Below are positions 27,003 through 39,505 of a DNA stretch of 64,000 nt, one piece after another. Within the stretch, counting starts at the first letter, position 1; each line of letters begins with the position of its first letter. The stretch spans positions 248,001 through 312,000 of the forward strand of contig JALIRH010000074.1 of NCBI GenBank assembly GCA_023055505.1, written 5' to 3'. The stretch comes from Callipepla californica brunnescens (taxonomy: Eukaryota > Chordata > Aves > Galliformes > Odontophoridae). The translations under genes were made by a program, and so were the position numbers. The notes below the pieces were generated by a model. The model saw nothing but the letters and a program-made list of their open reading frames with translations. It searched no databases and was not told the origin of the DNA.

Positions 27003-27112
27003 GGTCTCTCGGAAATTGTTTCATTAGCTCATAGGAAAGTCACAGTTGGTTTGCTTTAGTCATTCCACAAACCATTATCTCTTCAGAATGCAAAACTCGC
27101 TTGTTTTCTGTG
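27003..27112 (+). repeat. Copy A of a local diverged direct repeat
   Basis: The stretch beginning GGTCTCTCGGAAATTGTTTC and containing TTTCATTAGCTCA, TTTAGTCATTCCACA and ACCATTA aligns in the same orientation, with small gaps, to the stretch starting near 28099. Identity by eye is roughly three quarters. It is not a family I recognise. Confidence 0.7.
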
Positions 27113-28098
27113 GTTCTGAAACCCAACTCCAGATGTACGGCCAGCAACATCGAAGAACCGGTGGCACATCCAGGAAATGTAGCAGCTTCCTGACACAAGG
27201 TGGTCCTGGCTTTGGGAGGGACAGTTGGTTTGTTAGGATTGGCTTGCCTCAAAGAACACTAGAGCTCCCTGGATAATGAAGATTCATTATCCTGATTAGG
27301 CAAGATTTCTTATTACCATCTCCACTGCCTCTTCATTTCTCCTAATTGAGCATCTGGAAGCATCTGGTCTGCCAAACAAATACTAAATTATCAAATTCCA
27401 CAACAGATTTTAAGAGATATCTCTTGTCTTAAACTGATCTTCTGATAAAGCTCCCTCTCCACAGGAGATAATTTGTTGTAAATTCCTGCAGAGGTTCATT
27501 TTGTACCAGCAGAATACCATTTTATTAAAATCAAATTATCGCAGAACACTTTACAAACATGAATTAATTTACTAAGCATGTCTGCACTAAAGATAAGCTT
27601 TATTACTCCTCATTTTGCAGACGAGGAAACTAAAGCACAGAGCAGTTAAGCAATTTGCCAAAAGTTGCAAGCTAAACGTCAGACTGAATGAGCACAGAGC
27701 AACCACAGCTTATGCTAGGCCTGTTCAAGTGACGTATGCTTTTACCATCCTAAGTCTCTGTTTCAGCCAGCAGGAAGCTAAGGACAGCTCCAGCAGTGCC
27801 CACCACGGGGCTGCATGGGAGCTGCCAGGCTGGGTTGCTGCTGCTGCAGCAGCCAGGAGGCTGCCAGAACGATACAGCAGATAGAATCTTCCAAGAACAC
27901 TTATCTACCAGCATATCTCACTGCTGAGATTTCCACAGCATCTTGGTGTTGTTTTTTTTTTTTCCCCATGCAGTCTAAGCCTCGACTGGAGCTTGTTTTG
28001 CCTTTTATAGTCAAAGAACTGCCAGCTTTTTCCCCTGAAGAGGTTTTAGTCTAACTCGGCCACAACATCCCTAAAAACCTGCTCATTTTGTAATTTTT

Positions 28099-28202
28099 TG
28101 GTCTCTTAGGAACAGTTTCATTAGCTCACAGAAGTCACGGCTGATTTCCTTTAGTCCATTCCACAGACCATTAACTCCTCAAAATATAAATAGGTTTCTG
28201 TG
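28099..28202 (+). repeat. Copy B of a local diverged direct repeat
   Basis: This is the partner of the copy 1.1 kb upstream. Shared blocks are TTTCATTAGCTCA, GTCAC, TTTAGTC, ATTCCACA and ACCATTA, in the same order, ending in TTTCTGTG. The flanks on both sides do not match, which suits either an old local duplication or two members of a dispersed repeat. Confidence 0.7.
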
Positions 28203-31200
28203 TGTGTGTCTGTGGGGAGGCAACAGTAAGGCAGAGCACAAAGGCTGGAGGACACAGGTTTGTCACAAGCAGGCAGCGTTATTTTTATCTTCTTGACCTT
28301 ACATTCCACAACCAGTTCAACTAGAAATGTTAAGAGGGTCGATGGCAGCATTCATTAAACCAAGCATCTTTCCTTCACTGAAGAGATGAGCAGTGACACA
28401 GCAGACAGCGACAGACCTCGTGTAAAACCTCAATGCAACTTGCCATTTCGTGGAGAAATGCATACAGCAGATCTACCAGGATTCTGTCAGATGAACTTAC
28501 GAACGCATCATCTTCCTTTCAAAACCCCTCCTGAAAAACCTTCCAGACAAAATGGTTATGGACAGATCTCCACCATCTGCTGATTCAACAACAGCAGCTG
28601 AGAAACTGACTCCGATGTTCACCACAAGAAGAGTGCAGTGGAACTCAAATGGGCACACAAATCTCATCTCTTCTAACCACGACTATTCTATTTATAACCA
28701 ACTGGAGTTTAAAGCCTATTTTAAGCCTGCAAGGAATTCCAATATTAAACCAAAACTCATTAAGAACAATTTATAAGAGGATATCTTCGATATTATGCCA
28801 AAAAAAAAAAGTCACCTAACTTTATGACACTATCTGGGATCCTTTAATCTCCAGGCTCCTCTTCTTTCCACTCTTTCCATCAGCTTTTTGCACCAGCAAG
28901 GTGGAAGCCAGCATCACCCAGCCAGCTGCTGTGATAGTTCTCACATATATATTATGTGATTGCCATCACAGATGACAAACCATCTGATTTGTGGCCCAAG
29001 AGAATTTTGCACGTATTTCTGTAAATAGGTGCAAGTGCTCCATCAGAACGCATTTGGATTGCAACATTTAACCATACCAATTACCACCCCTTTGAGAGGA
29101 CAGCATCACAACACCTGCCTACCAGTTAAGTCATAACATAAGTCATGACGAGACAACAGTAAAAACTTTCTGGTCTGTTGAGCAAAATACAGCCAACACA
29201 CACATCCACAGTGGCAAGACTCATGCAAGTGCAGCGGACTATATCAAGACCAGCCTCTGACTGTTCAAACAGAGGACTTTCTCACATAAAGAACACCCAC
29301 TGAGCACTGCACCAAGGCTGCAGGACCTGCAGGGCGCTGGAAGCCCAGCAGGACAGATGGATCAGGACAAGAGCACAGTGAGCACCAACGATGCTCACTG
29401 AACAGAGCAGGCCCAAGGAGGCCACTGCTGCAACCTCAATTTAAAAGAAGCCATGAGATATCCCAAATCACATTTTCAAAACCTGCTGTTGCCAAGAGCT
29501 TCTGGAAGATTATGGGCACGCCATGCTGGCTTAAGCTCACGTCTGTGATCTCTTGTCTCATTTTGTGCCTGCTATCTAATCAAGTGACTACCAGGTCGCA
29601 AGGTTTTAAATGATGCCTTAAAAAAATAAATTAAAAAAAAAAACAAAAAAACACACTGAAATACTTTATCAGGACCCCAAAGGCAACAGAGGGTGGTATA
29701 GAGTACCAGAGCTGGCTTTGGGTCTCCCCAGATAAAGGGGTAACATATTTCACCAGCCCATCCTCCACATCAGCATTTCAAACATGCTTCTCTGAGTACA
29801 CGGTCAATGCTGGGAGCAGGCACTTCTTGCACTTTTAGCTTGCTCGTTCAGTAAATGTCATATGCCTTATTCAAAAGATCTCAGAGTGCATCGTCCACAG
29901 CAGTACCTCTGAGAAACTTGGGATGAAAAGATGTACTCTGTATTCCACTGAATAAAATTCCAAAGTTCGGTAAACTCGGAAATTATTTTTCTGCAGCTGT
30001 TAAGGAATTACTGAAGAACAGAAATACGAGACAAGGACAGAGAGGAGTGGCACATCTGTTCTGCAAAATAACACCACTGCAAAGAAGTACTACAGGCAAG
30101 AGAAACTGGGCAAAAACAGTTGCGTGGACAAAGCAGCAGAAGGCACATTGCCAACAGATGGCAACGGAGTCAAACGTGGGACAGAAAAACAAGCTTGAAA
30201 GCACACTCAATTTTGAGGACTTGAGGGGGAAAAAAAAAACCAAAGCTAACCCTTTCCTAAGCAGATTTACTAGATAGAAATGGAGTTGCATGCGCTCAGC
30301 ACTTGGAAAAACAGTAGTAATTTCAGGAGCCCAAAATGGAGGCAGCCAAAATCAGCATGCCCACGAAAATGCTGGTCAACTGCCGGTGTAAATTCCTCCC
30401 CCATACAAACACACACTCTTCTCTGTGTGTTTTAATTATTTCCCATGTTAGCCCTTAGGCTTGATGCACTGGAAGATGGCTGCTGTTTTAATGGACCATT
30501 TTCTCAGGAGTTCAGATGGCTGTTTAAGGGGATGCACTCCCTCAGAAGCCTTTCTCATGTAGCTTACAGCACGTCGACAAGGGACAGCTACACACAGAGC
30601 CTCTGAAGGGAAGGTATATTCCTCATTATTCCATGTGTCTGTACTGACAATCCAATTTTCAGTTCAACTTTTAGAAGCAGGAATTTTATGCAGTAGATTT
30701 AGTACCACTCACTGACAAAAAGGGATTTGCCAGACAATAATAAAGAAATTACTGGGTGCGTATTTTGCAGTTAGGAGAGAACACCTTAAAAAAAAAATAT
30801 TGCTTAACTAGATTCCCATAAGGACGCCCACAGCACAAGCATGCCAAAACACAGAAAATATTTTGAACATCAAGATAGCACAGACGTGAGCTAAAAGAGA
30901 GCCACAAGTCCTTGTCTGCAAGGCTGCACCTACCCCAGCAAGCCTCCTCTGCTCAGCTTGTTTGCATACCTTGCGAGAGCGGCTCAGGAAGTTTGCACAT
31001 CGTTGCTGCAAACCCAAAGGAAGCAAACCCAAACGTGGCCATTTTATGGCCGAGGTTCCAGCAGCTCAGGTTTAAGCTGTTAATCTTCCACAGTTCCCTG
31101 CATAAGTTTTCAAACTCATTTCATCCTCTTCCTTGCTTTCCTTCCTCCGCTGGCCTGCGCGTCCTCACACACACACTAATTCACACACTGTGGAAAGTTC

Positions 31201-32599
31201 TTCTGTTCCCATTTCTAACACCAAATCTGAGCAGTGATCTGGAAGCTAAAACGAGACCATGATCTTCTGCTGCCACTACAGCAACAATGGAGCACCAGGA
31301 GATCCTCAAGTCGTGCTTGGCTTGCACGCATTTTGACCCAAAAACAATTCAAAGTTACAAACCCCTTGACCTCAAAGAGCTTCAAGGAGAGGAAGGTCTT
31401 CTGTCATCACAAACCACTGCACTTCCATATCTGTGGAATGGATACCTCTGAATTTTGACTACATGGCACAAAACACCCCTTTTACAGTGAGGGTTTGGGA
31501 ACTGCTGGGATCAGCACGTGGGGTTTGGGACAGCTGAATGCCTGCGTGCACACCACTGCGCGCTGGGGAGTTTTGCTATGAATGCATTTAGTAACAACCG
31601 TCCCCAGGTTTGCTTATTTTACTGTCTACTGTGCTCTCAGCCAACCATTCACTCTTACATACAAGAAGGCCTTCATTTAAAATTGAAAAAAAAAAATCAA
31701 CACACCAGCAGCTGAGGAAGAGTACCTATCCGCTACTGAAGTTGACAGGAGAAGGCCTGCACAATGCGATTTCTCAACTCCTGCAAGAGCCAACAGGTTG
31801 TTTTCCAAGGGAAAAAAAAACAACAAGCAACCAAACTCTTCCCAGAAAGCACAGGTATGAACGCAGCCAACAGCACCAACAGCAGTAAGTACCTTAAACA
31901 CAGTGTGTTCCCAAACAATTAGGATTGGCTTGGAACATCACCTTTCAAAAAGCCTGACACCGAGCACTTTTATTTAACAGACTTGGGCAGACTTTGCTGA
32001 GAATTCAGAAGAAAAAAGAATTAACCCATCTTAGCAAATCTGTTGTTATTAAGCACCCGCACAAAGTGAGCAGCTCCGCAGGGCACAGTGTGGCTCCTCC
32101 TGAACAACCCAGGGATCTCCTGGCACAGTTGGTGTTCCCCTTCTTGTTGACTATGGCAGGTTACACGTCCACCTTGCTAAATACCGCCTGCAGTTTTGTT
32201 AATTATACGTTAGGGTCTGCAACTCCCGCATGACTCCCACTCTAAGCAGCTCTCAGGCCATCCCGCAGGGTTCATCTCTACCTGTCATCGGTACAGATCG
32301 TTTCAGGCAGGAGACTCATGCCCTGCTTAAAGCCACGTACATTTCTACGTAAGGACATGGCAACAGAGGAGACAAGTGCAGCCCCAGGTTCGCTGTCCTT
32401 TTGGGGGCCACTGCCACACAGTGCTCAGGACTGGGGATCCCACACCGCAGCTGTGAGGACGTGACAGAGCACCCGGCGTTTTTCCTCCAGCAAGTCATGG
32501 AGACGTTAAATGCGCGCATCCTTTCCAGCCAGAACACCAACCAGCCCTTCCTGGAACCCCACGCGGCTGAAAGAAATAGGATCTCCCGCACCAGAAAAG

Positions 32600-33720
32600 T
32601 TACTCCGGCTCAGTTCCTGCCGAAGCGCAGCAGACAAAGCCGGGCTGCGCGGAGCACCGACAGGAGCGGCACAGACAGTGATGTCACCGCGCGACGACAA
32701 CAAAGGAAGCGGCACGGCTGGAAATTCGGCGCCTTCCCCCCCCCTTTCTTTCTTCAGCCCAAACCCGGACGCAACCGCGGGGCTCCGATCCCCTCCGCAG
32801 TCCCCGCGGCCCCACGGGAGCTCGCTACTCCTCCGCCGAGGCCGCGGCCCCGCGGGGCCGAGGGAACAAAGCGGACCCCGTGCCCGGCGCCGCGGGGGCT
32901 CCTCCGGGCCGTCCCCCCCCGCCCGTCCCCGACCCCTCGGGCTCCGCCGCGCCGCTCCCTGCCCCCCTCCCGTACCTGATATGGCGGCGGCGGCTCCTGA
33001 TCCGGCTCAGCCCCGTCCCCGTAGCTGGCCCGGTCCGACTGGGACTCGTGGAGCAGCGAGATGTCATCCGAGGTGGGGGACTTGAGGCAGTTCCCCATCT
33101 TCCTTCCCCTCCACCTCTCCCCCTCCTCACGACGGAGGGCTCCGCACCCTCAGCCGCCCCGCAGCGCGCAGCCCGCAGCCGCCCCGCCGGGGAGGCTCAT
33201 GCCAGCCCGGCCCTAAGCGGCTTAGCGGCAGCGCGGCCGCCCGCACTCCGCCCCGAGCCGAGGGAGGGGGGCGGCGGGGCTGGGGCTCGGCTCCCGCCCG
33301 GGCGCGGTGGGGCAGCGGGGGCTCAGGTGGGGTCCGCCCGCCCCCCGCCCCGCGGCAGCCCGGCGCCGTTCCGCTTCCCGGTCACCGGGCTGTCTGCGCA
33401 CTGGGCTTTGTCGCACGGGCCGCCCCGGCTCCTCCTCTCGCTCCGCCCCGCCGGGATCGCGCACGCAGGGCTCGGCGGCACCGCGCTCGGCGGACGGGAG
33501 CTCTGCCCGGCACGGCAGGGCCGCCGGCCTCCAGCCCCAAGCGCGGCGGCCGCTCGCTCCGCCCCCGCGGCTGTTGATGTGCCCCGGGCGTCTGACCCCA
33601 AAGGGCGGAGCAGTGCCGGAGTTCCTGCCCCGCGCTGGGCCCCGGCTGCCGCTGAGGCCTGGGCAGCGCTTCCCTTTGTGCCGTGCTCCTGAAGGCGGCC
33701 TTCGCGGTGTTACAGTCGGT
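32600..33720 (-). promoter_or_regulatory. RNF11: CpG island with RNF11 promoter and 5' UTR
   Basis: This is the only strongly GC- and CpG-rich stretch in the window. It contains many CG dinucleotides, runs such as CCGCCCGCCCCCCGCCCCGCGG-type GC boxes around 33338-33355, and no obvious TATA box. It surrounds the RNF11 start codon at 33098, as expected for a housekeeping-type promoter. The transcription start should lie to the right of 33098. A CRE-like TGATGTCA is at 32681-32688, inside the start of intron 1. The long frames that cross the island on both strands reflect its lack of AT-rich stop codons and are not read as genes. Confidence 0.85.
32976..33098 (-). CDS. RNF11: RNF11 coding exon 1 (residues 1-41)
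   Basis: This exon encodes the N-terminus of RING finger protein 11, a small membrane-associated E3 ligase adaptor of endosomes and of the A20/ITCH/TAX1BP1 complex that limits NF-kappaB signalling (family knowledge). The ATG lies at 33098-33096 inside a CpG island. The first residues MGNCLKS give Gly2 for myristoylation and Cys4 for palmitoylation. The exon ends in PPPPYQ (residues 36-41), the PY motif that binds WW domains of NEDD4-type ligases. It stops after a whole codon at a consensus donor (CAG|GTACGG, GT at 32975-32974). From memory, the mammalian protein differs by conservative changes around residues 26-30, where this copy reads YGDGA. This start is chosen because it gives the known N-terminus and the exact family length. 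Confidence 0.97.
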
Positions 33721-34696
33721 TCAGGACTTATGGAACGGCTCATTCTGTTGAGAGGACGAACTTTGTGATTGAAGGAGAGCTGCGTGCACAGTGCGATAGT
33801 CGGTGTCCCCCTCCCAGCATAACCACCCTAGCACAGCACAGGGGAAACAGGTTCAGGGGTTTCCTCCAGCTTTGTTCCCCAGCACAGATCCTCCTTCCTG
33901 CTCAGCAGATTCAGACTACTGAGTGTATCTCAGGATCAGTTTTTATTATTGGCCCGAAAGTTAATCAAATTGAATGCAGGTGCTAGTAACTAGAAATCAG
34001 TTTCTGAAGCAATACAGCATGGCCGACCTTAATCAAGAGTGCCTCAGCTGATCTGTGTCAGGCCTGGTGAGCGCAGGGCTCCCCTCTGAGCTCAGTGCCT
34101 CCAAGCCAGCTGCCCAGCAGTACATGCTTGGCTCTGCCATGTCCACTCAGACCTTCGAGAGGCCCTGCAGTGTTTGGAGGATGGGGAGCTGTGCTCGTGA
34201 GTTCCTCCTGGAGGATTTCCTTTTGCTATTGTTTGAGAGTTTTGTTTTGCTGCTTGCCATTCGGTGACTTGAATGCTTTTGGTGTAAAGTCTGCAGCAAT
34301 GGATAAGATATTGCTGGCATTTATCGGGCTCAGAAAAGGCATGTCCAAGAAACTAGTAGTGCCTGAGCTGTGAGCGTTGCTGCTGATGGAAGCTCTTTAC
34401 AACAGTGTGTTGTAACTAACATTGACTGCTGTATGTGGCGTGGTATTTATCACAGGCGTATATTTACTTGGTTAATGGGAGAGCTAAGAAGGTAAGCGGT
34501 GGTTGGAGAGAAGTCACTGCCTCTCCTAGGAGTAGCTTCAAGGTGAGAACAATGTCAGAGCTGTCGCTGCAGGATCCTGTGGTGGCTTAGAGGCACAGTT
34601 AGAGACGGTTGGACCTTTAGCTGTGCAGTAGTGATATCACTGACAAGATAACAGGCAATGAGAAGGATGTCTTTAATCTACTGCCACTTCACATCT

Positions 34697-34945
34697 TATC
34701 ATAGAATCATTAAGGTTGGGAAAGAGCTCACCTGTAAGTCTAACCCCTGCCTGCCCCCATGCGTGCTGACTGCGTCCCTCAGTGCCACAGCTCTGTGGTT
34801 CTCAAACACCTCCAAGAATGATGACCCCCACCATCTCAGGCAGCCTGTGTCAATGCATCAGCATTCTTGCTGAGAAGAAATTGTTCCTAATATCCAACCT
34901 GAGCCTTCTGTGGAGCTGTTTAAGGTTGTTTCTCCCTCTGCAGAG
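34697..34945 (-). mobile_element. CR1 LINE 3' fragment, old
   Basis: The plus strand starts TTATCATAGAATCATTAAGG, resembling the reverse complement of the CR1 tail. It continues with GGGAAAGAGCTC and CTAACCCCTGCC-type CR1 text to GAAGAAATTGTTCCTAATATCCAACC. It is clearly diverged from the intron-2 copy. It lies just outside the CpG island. Confidence 0.75.
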
Positions 34946-35725
34946 CTTCAACGTGCGTAGTTGCTGTAGCTCCATGTAGGCCGAGTAGCTTTGAGTGAGG
35001 AAAAGCAATTAGCAGTCATTACTGAGCTCTTCGAAGTAGATGTGGGTTTAAGTCACCTGCTTTTCCATTCCATTTGTGTCAGGTGGGTGGTTAACAGCGG
35101 CTGGGCACCATCACGTCACAAATTGAGAAGTGATCTGGGAGATGGAGAATGGAAAAAATTCTTCCATTTACAAATGCAGGAATATTGTGGGTTTTCTTTG
35201 TATCCCCGTACCTGCTGTGATGTTACTGTGAGGCCACTAGTTTTCTACTTTATTTCCTTTTGCAGCTTAGGGACAAGGAAGCAGTCAAAAATCTTTTCAA
35301 AGCAGAAGTTGGTTGTCCTCAGTGTGCAATAATCAGTTGGCGGGAGCCTTCCTTTAGAGACCCTACAACCTGTTTTCACTGTTTTTCATTATTAAGTTGC
35401 AAAAAATGGAACAGATCTGTCAAGCCTTGCAGTACTGGCTTTGTATAGATGCTGTTTTTAAGTTCATGAGCTGCTTAGAAAGGTCTGCTTTTGTGGCAGT
35501 AGATATGCAAGTGTCTTTTGTGCAGAGAGAATGGTAGAGGTGACTATGGACCAAAACAACACATTTCTGAGCTGTTAATTTTGCACAGTCTTGGAAGCTC
35601 CCAAGTAGATTTTTACATGGTCCTTTTTTCTGAGAAGACTTGCAGGTACATATACCCTGTTCCAGCCAAACCATAGGGAAATGTAACTAACGGCTTCTTT
35701 AGCTAAGTTTTATTTTTTATTCCCT

Positions 35726-35745
35726 CCCCCCCCCCCCCCCCCCCC
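35726..35745. repeat. Poly(C)20 tract
   Basis: Twenty consecutive C follow TCCCT. The minus strand is a G20 run that could form a G-quadruplex. Confidence 0.95.
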
Positions 35746-36373
35746 TTGTTTGGGGAACAAGTAACTCTTAAATTTGATCTTGCTGAGTCTTAAAATGGTC
35801 ACATCTTGAATTTTTGTTTCATTTTGGTGAGTTTTGATATTGAGGGAGGCAAATTATGTAACATTGCATTCTTAAGGCTCATTGGAGCTCAGCAGCGATT
35901 GAGCTATCTTACCAAAAAATGCCTGAAATGCTTTTGGAGTTAAAAACCTGAAGGCACTGAAGACTTGAAGAGTCTTTCTTCTTAACAGTTTCTCCCCAGA
36001 GCTGACATCATAAGTTGCCTAATTTACAGGTAAAAGATCTTCTGGTTAATTCAACAAGACCCGTTGTCATGTTATTGTTGAAAAGCATTTTATGTGTTAA
36101 ATGCGTCATGCTCCCCAGAAGTTTCTGAAAGGCCTTTTGTATCAGCAAGGAATATGTTCTTTGCTTCCTTTTCTTCCATCAGCCTTATCTCCAGTGTTTA
36201 TCATCTCTTATGATGTCTTATCATTCTGCTGGATAAGATTGTTTTATCCATTCACATATAGAAGCCCAGTTAACTTCTGGGTGAATGGCATGACATAGAA
36301 AGTTTCAAAGATAGCAGTGTTTGCTCAGGTAGTGCTGGTGGGTAGACATGTTATTTTAGAACTATTTTCCTGG

Positions 36374-36393
36374 AAAAAAAAAAAAAAAAAAAG
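36374..36393. repeat. Poly(A)20 tract
   Basis: Twenty A follow TTTTCCTGG. No SINE-like body precedes the run, so it is taken as a simple repeat. Confidence 0.9.
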
Positions 36394-37044
36394 TATTCCT
36401 TTGAAGAAGTAAATGACATTCTTCTGTTATTCGTGTGAATCTGATTGTGGGAATGACCTAATTAATGAATTCATTTGCTTGGGTTTAAAGAGCATAGCAT
36501 CTTCTAAAATGCATGATTGCCTTCAGTTCTGTTGCTATTTTAGGTGAACCTAGCCATTTCTCTGTGTATATTGTAATTGTATATTGTTTTCCAAGACAGA
36601 CTGAATAGTAATTAATACACAAATATCTTTCCCTTTCATTTTGTGATGCAGTATTTTGCTCGTTTCTAAAAACAACTCTCCACTTAAAGAATCCTGGAAT
36701 TGCAAGTATCACTTAGATTAATTTATCCTAAAGATAATGATCAACAGGGATGTGTTTTCCATCATTCAAATAAGTAAGTTGCCTTCCCTAATTACTCTTT
36801 TCCCCAGAATGTTTTATCACCAAAGAGTGCCACACATACTCCATACTGGTGTACCCACACTGTATGTTACATAGAAGAAAAAAAGACAAAAAACAAAGCA
36901 AAAAGAAAGAAAAAATAAAACACCACACAAAAGTAACCGAAGCAATCATCATACAAAGGTAACCTCTTCAAACAAAGCCCTGTCACCCAGCTTCATGTGT
37001 ATTTTGAGTAGGAGTCAGTCTTTCTTTTTCCTCTGTGTAACGCA

Positions 37045-37392
37045 CAGGCTCAACTGCAAGAGTGATCAGAGACCTAGAAAACATGATCTGAGAGGAGAGA
37101 CTGAAAGAATTGGGGTTGTTTAGTCTAAAGGAGAGGAATGTGTTGGGAAAGGTGATAACAATCTTCAAAAATATAAAGGGTTTCTGCAGAGAGAAGCTAT
37201 CTTCCTGTTCAGCAGATCTAGGGCAAGAGGTAATGGACTCAGGGCTTTAAGGTAGGCATTAGGAAATTACTTCAAACTGCTAAGGCAGTTTAGCACTGGA
37301 AATTATTACTTGGGAATCTCACTTACTGAAGGTTATAGAAAAGCTGGTTAGGCCAAACGGCCCAGGGTTGGCTTCAGATGAGGTAGATGATA
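37045..37392 (+). mobile_element. CR1 LINE fragment, old, plus orientation
   Basis: The segment shows CR1 3'-region phrases in order: GAATTGGGGTTGTTTAGTCTAAAGGAGAGGAATG, GATAACAATCTTCAAAAATATAAAGGG, GGCAAGAGGTAATGGACTCAGGGC, TTAGGAAATTAC and TTAGCACTGGAA. It lacks the final octamer repeats. Divergence is high, so this is an old subfamily. Confidence 0.75.
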
Positions 37393-38910
37393 CGCAGATA
37401 ACCTCAAGAGGTTTCAGACTGTTTTGTATTGTTGAATTTCTTTCAGATAATGTGCCACAGATGTACTACTGCTGTATTGTTTTGATTCGTATTCTGCCTT
37501 ATGTCTTCTGAAAATTCCAGTAAGAAAACATGGTGGTAGATAGGGGGGGTCATGAAGTTCCCGATAGCAAAGTATTAAGGAATCACAGTCACTGCAGGGT
37601 GACTTTTTTGCTTGAATGGGAGTGTGACTGTACTTCTGCATCAAGGGCCTTGGCTTGTTTGAGTAGGGGCTGACATAGTGGGCATGCAGTATGTTGTAAA
37701 TTATCTTTGCAGTTTAGTCAGCGTGGTGGTCTTTCTTCACTTTTTGCTGTAAGTACGCTCTGACTTCTCAAGCAGCAAGTCCTGTGCAGAGTTCACCAGT
37801 GGCCCTTGTGCTTATCATTGAGTGCCACAGGTTCTGGGACATTCTGCCCAGATGTGTCTGAGTGCTGTGATTTCTGCAAAAATCTCTAGAAAACAACCAC
37901 ATCATGCAGAGAACAGGAATGATCATAAAGGAAGCCTTCCTGGTTTCTCTTGCTCTATGAAAATGGGTAAGAAAGGATAGCTGTATGGTTCTGTTTAGTT
38001 TTGACTGGGTGGAGATCCCTCCAGGACGTGAAAAGCTCAATTGTTTAAGCTGGCTTATCTGAGGCCTGCTTTTTAGCAGAACTAATCATGTGCTGATTAA
38101 GTAAACACTTCGCAAACCAAAACAAGGCAGCAAAAGGTACTGTAAGTCTAGTCCTATTTAAAAAAAAATTTAAAGTCTTTGTGTATAGGAACAAATAATT
38201 TTTATTTGTTTTGAAGTGCGTGCCTCCAGCTAGTTTTTGTAACAGCTACATTTTCCCTCTCTCAAGTTAAGTTTACAGAAATTAGGGACTCTGTGGAGTG
38301 AATTACTCTAACTTCTGCTTGAAAGTGCCATCTTCACAGCAGCATCCTCTAACAGTGATGTTGCAGGCTGCTTTGTAAAGTCATGTATTAGGCTATATAC
38401 TTTGTTCTATTGTCCCAGAACAACAGGCACTTTATTTGATGTTTCAGACTACGCACTGTTGTGGAAAAGCTCATGAAGTAAATCACTGTACAGAGTCCCT
38501 GAAGGACAAGGGATGATTGCCGTGGTGCACAATGCAGAGGTACAGGTCAAGGTAAAACCACTTGCTGCTGTTTTGATTTACCGAGGAAATGCTTTTACCC
38601 ATGAAATGTGAAGTGGGATTCCTTTTGTGACGACTATTACTGTGCCAGAATTTATAACCACGGTGTAAAAGTGCTCTGTTGACTGTGGTGAAAAGCTTTT
38701 GCATTAGAATCCTAAATATGGATGCAGGGATCCCTGTTGTAGAAGCCCCATCTTGTGGACAGCCAGTCTATGACTACTTCAGCACTGCTAAGATTCAAAG
38801 TGCTCGGAAAGTAGAGGTTAATTTGGAAGACTTTGCAATAAACTGCAGTCTTCAGACTGCTGGATAATATGCAAACATCATTCGTGTGCAGAAACTGGCG
38901 TATGCTTCTT

Positions 38911-38915
38911 GAAGG
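38911..38915. repeat. Target-site duplication, left copy (GAAGG)
   Basis: GAAGG directly abuts the left LTR and is repeated directly after the right LTR, showing a single clean integration. Confidence 0.95.
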
Positions 38916-39494
38916 TGTCAACGGTTTACCGGGCTGGATCGGCCCGGTTCCGTGACAATTGGTGCGGGGGACCCACGGACCCACGCCCCAAGAAAGGGCA
39001 AGGAAAAAGGGAAAAAGGGAAAAGGGAGATGGGCCTAGAAACAAAACAGCGGCAACGATCTGAGGAGGAAAGCTAATTTACTAAATAAGATATCAGAAAG
39101 TAAAATAACACAATATAATACAATATAATTGGAATTGAGGCTAATGAATCAAATAAAATGAGCAAGAGAGAGAGAGTGTCCGATAAACCGAAGGCCTTAC
39201 GCTAACGCTGAAGGCGATACGGCAGCGAGCACCCACTGCTGAGACGATCCCGAAGGAAAGAGAGTGTCCCGTGACCGCTGAGGGTTTTTATCTGTTCCCT
39301 CTGAGCGGAAAACACGTAAAAATACAAAGCATCGCAAAGTCCTCTGGGGAATGTAGTGCTTCTTCTCTTCTGAGACAGGTATACCTGGAATTATCAATGA
39401 TCTATGGAGCTGGAGTATTAGCTCTTTAACTCTTAATGCAATACATGATGTTATGATGTGGAATACCAGTACCAAAAATCATAAAACCATGACA
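38916..39494 (-). repeat. 3' LTR of the retroelement
   Basis: This 579-bp LTR has the same length and ends as its partner, with one A/G mismatch at 38957. Its transcription direction is minus, pointing at the RNF11 CpG island about 5.2-6 kb away, so it could act as an upstream promoter. Confidence 0.97.
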
Positions 39495-39505
39495 TTCCAC
39501 CCCTT
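39495..39505 (-). promoter_or_regulatory. Polypurine tract for plus-strand DNA priming
   Basis: On the element strand, AAGGGGTGGAA directly precedes the 3' LTR (TGTCATGG...), the expected position and composition of a retroviral polypurine tract. Confidence 0.85.

Larger units (their letters stand above)
10941..32975 (-). other. RNF11: RNF11 intron 1
   Basis: This intron of about 22 kb separates RNF11 exons 1 and 2. It holds no gene that I can support. Its longest open frame, 219 codons on the plus strand at 26319-26978, has no recognisable domain. Contents that stand out are a C13 run at 13699-13711, a (TC)n tract at 25410-25429, a CA-rich tract at 22236-22255, poly(T) at 22569-22582 and 26139-26150, an A-rich tract near 29628-29652, and two diverged copies of a repeat of about 100 bp at 27003-27112 and 28099-28202. 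AT-rich, repeat-free blocks near 12650-12780, 13900-14250, 25440-25680 and 27270-27560 look like candidate conserved noncoding DNA, but conservation cannot be judged without an alignment. Confidence 0.9.
33721..38910. other. RNF11 upstream region, no gene recognised
   Basis: This region between the CpG island and the retroelement holds two old CR1 fragments and poly(C) and poly(A) tracts. The remaining sequence is AT-rich with only short frames. Confidence 0.7.

Noticed and set aside
32754..33743. Long frames on both strands across the CpG island (up to 270 codons)
   Set aside because: They overlap RNF11 exon 1 and its promoter, are rich in Pro, Ala, Gly and Arg, and exist because CpG-rich DNA lacks stop codons.
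39197..39475. 92-codon frame inside the LTR, repeated at 43563-43841
   Set aside because: It occurs twice only because the LTRs are identical. It covers U3/R-type sequence and shows no known product.
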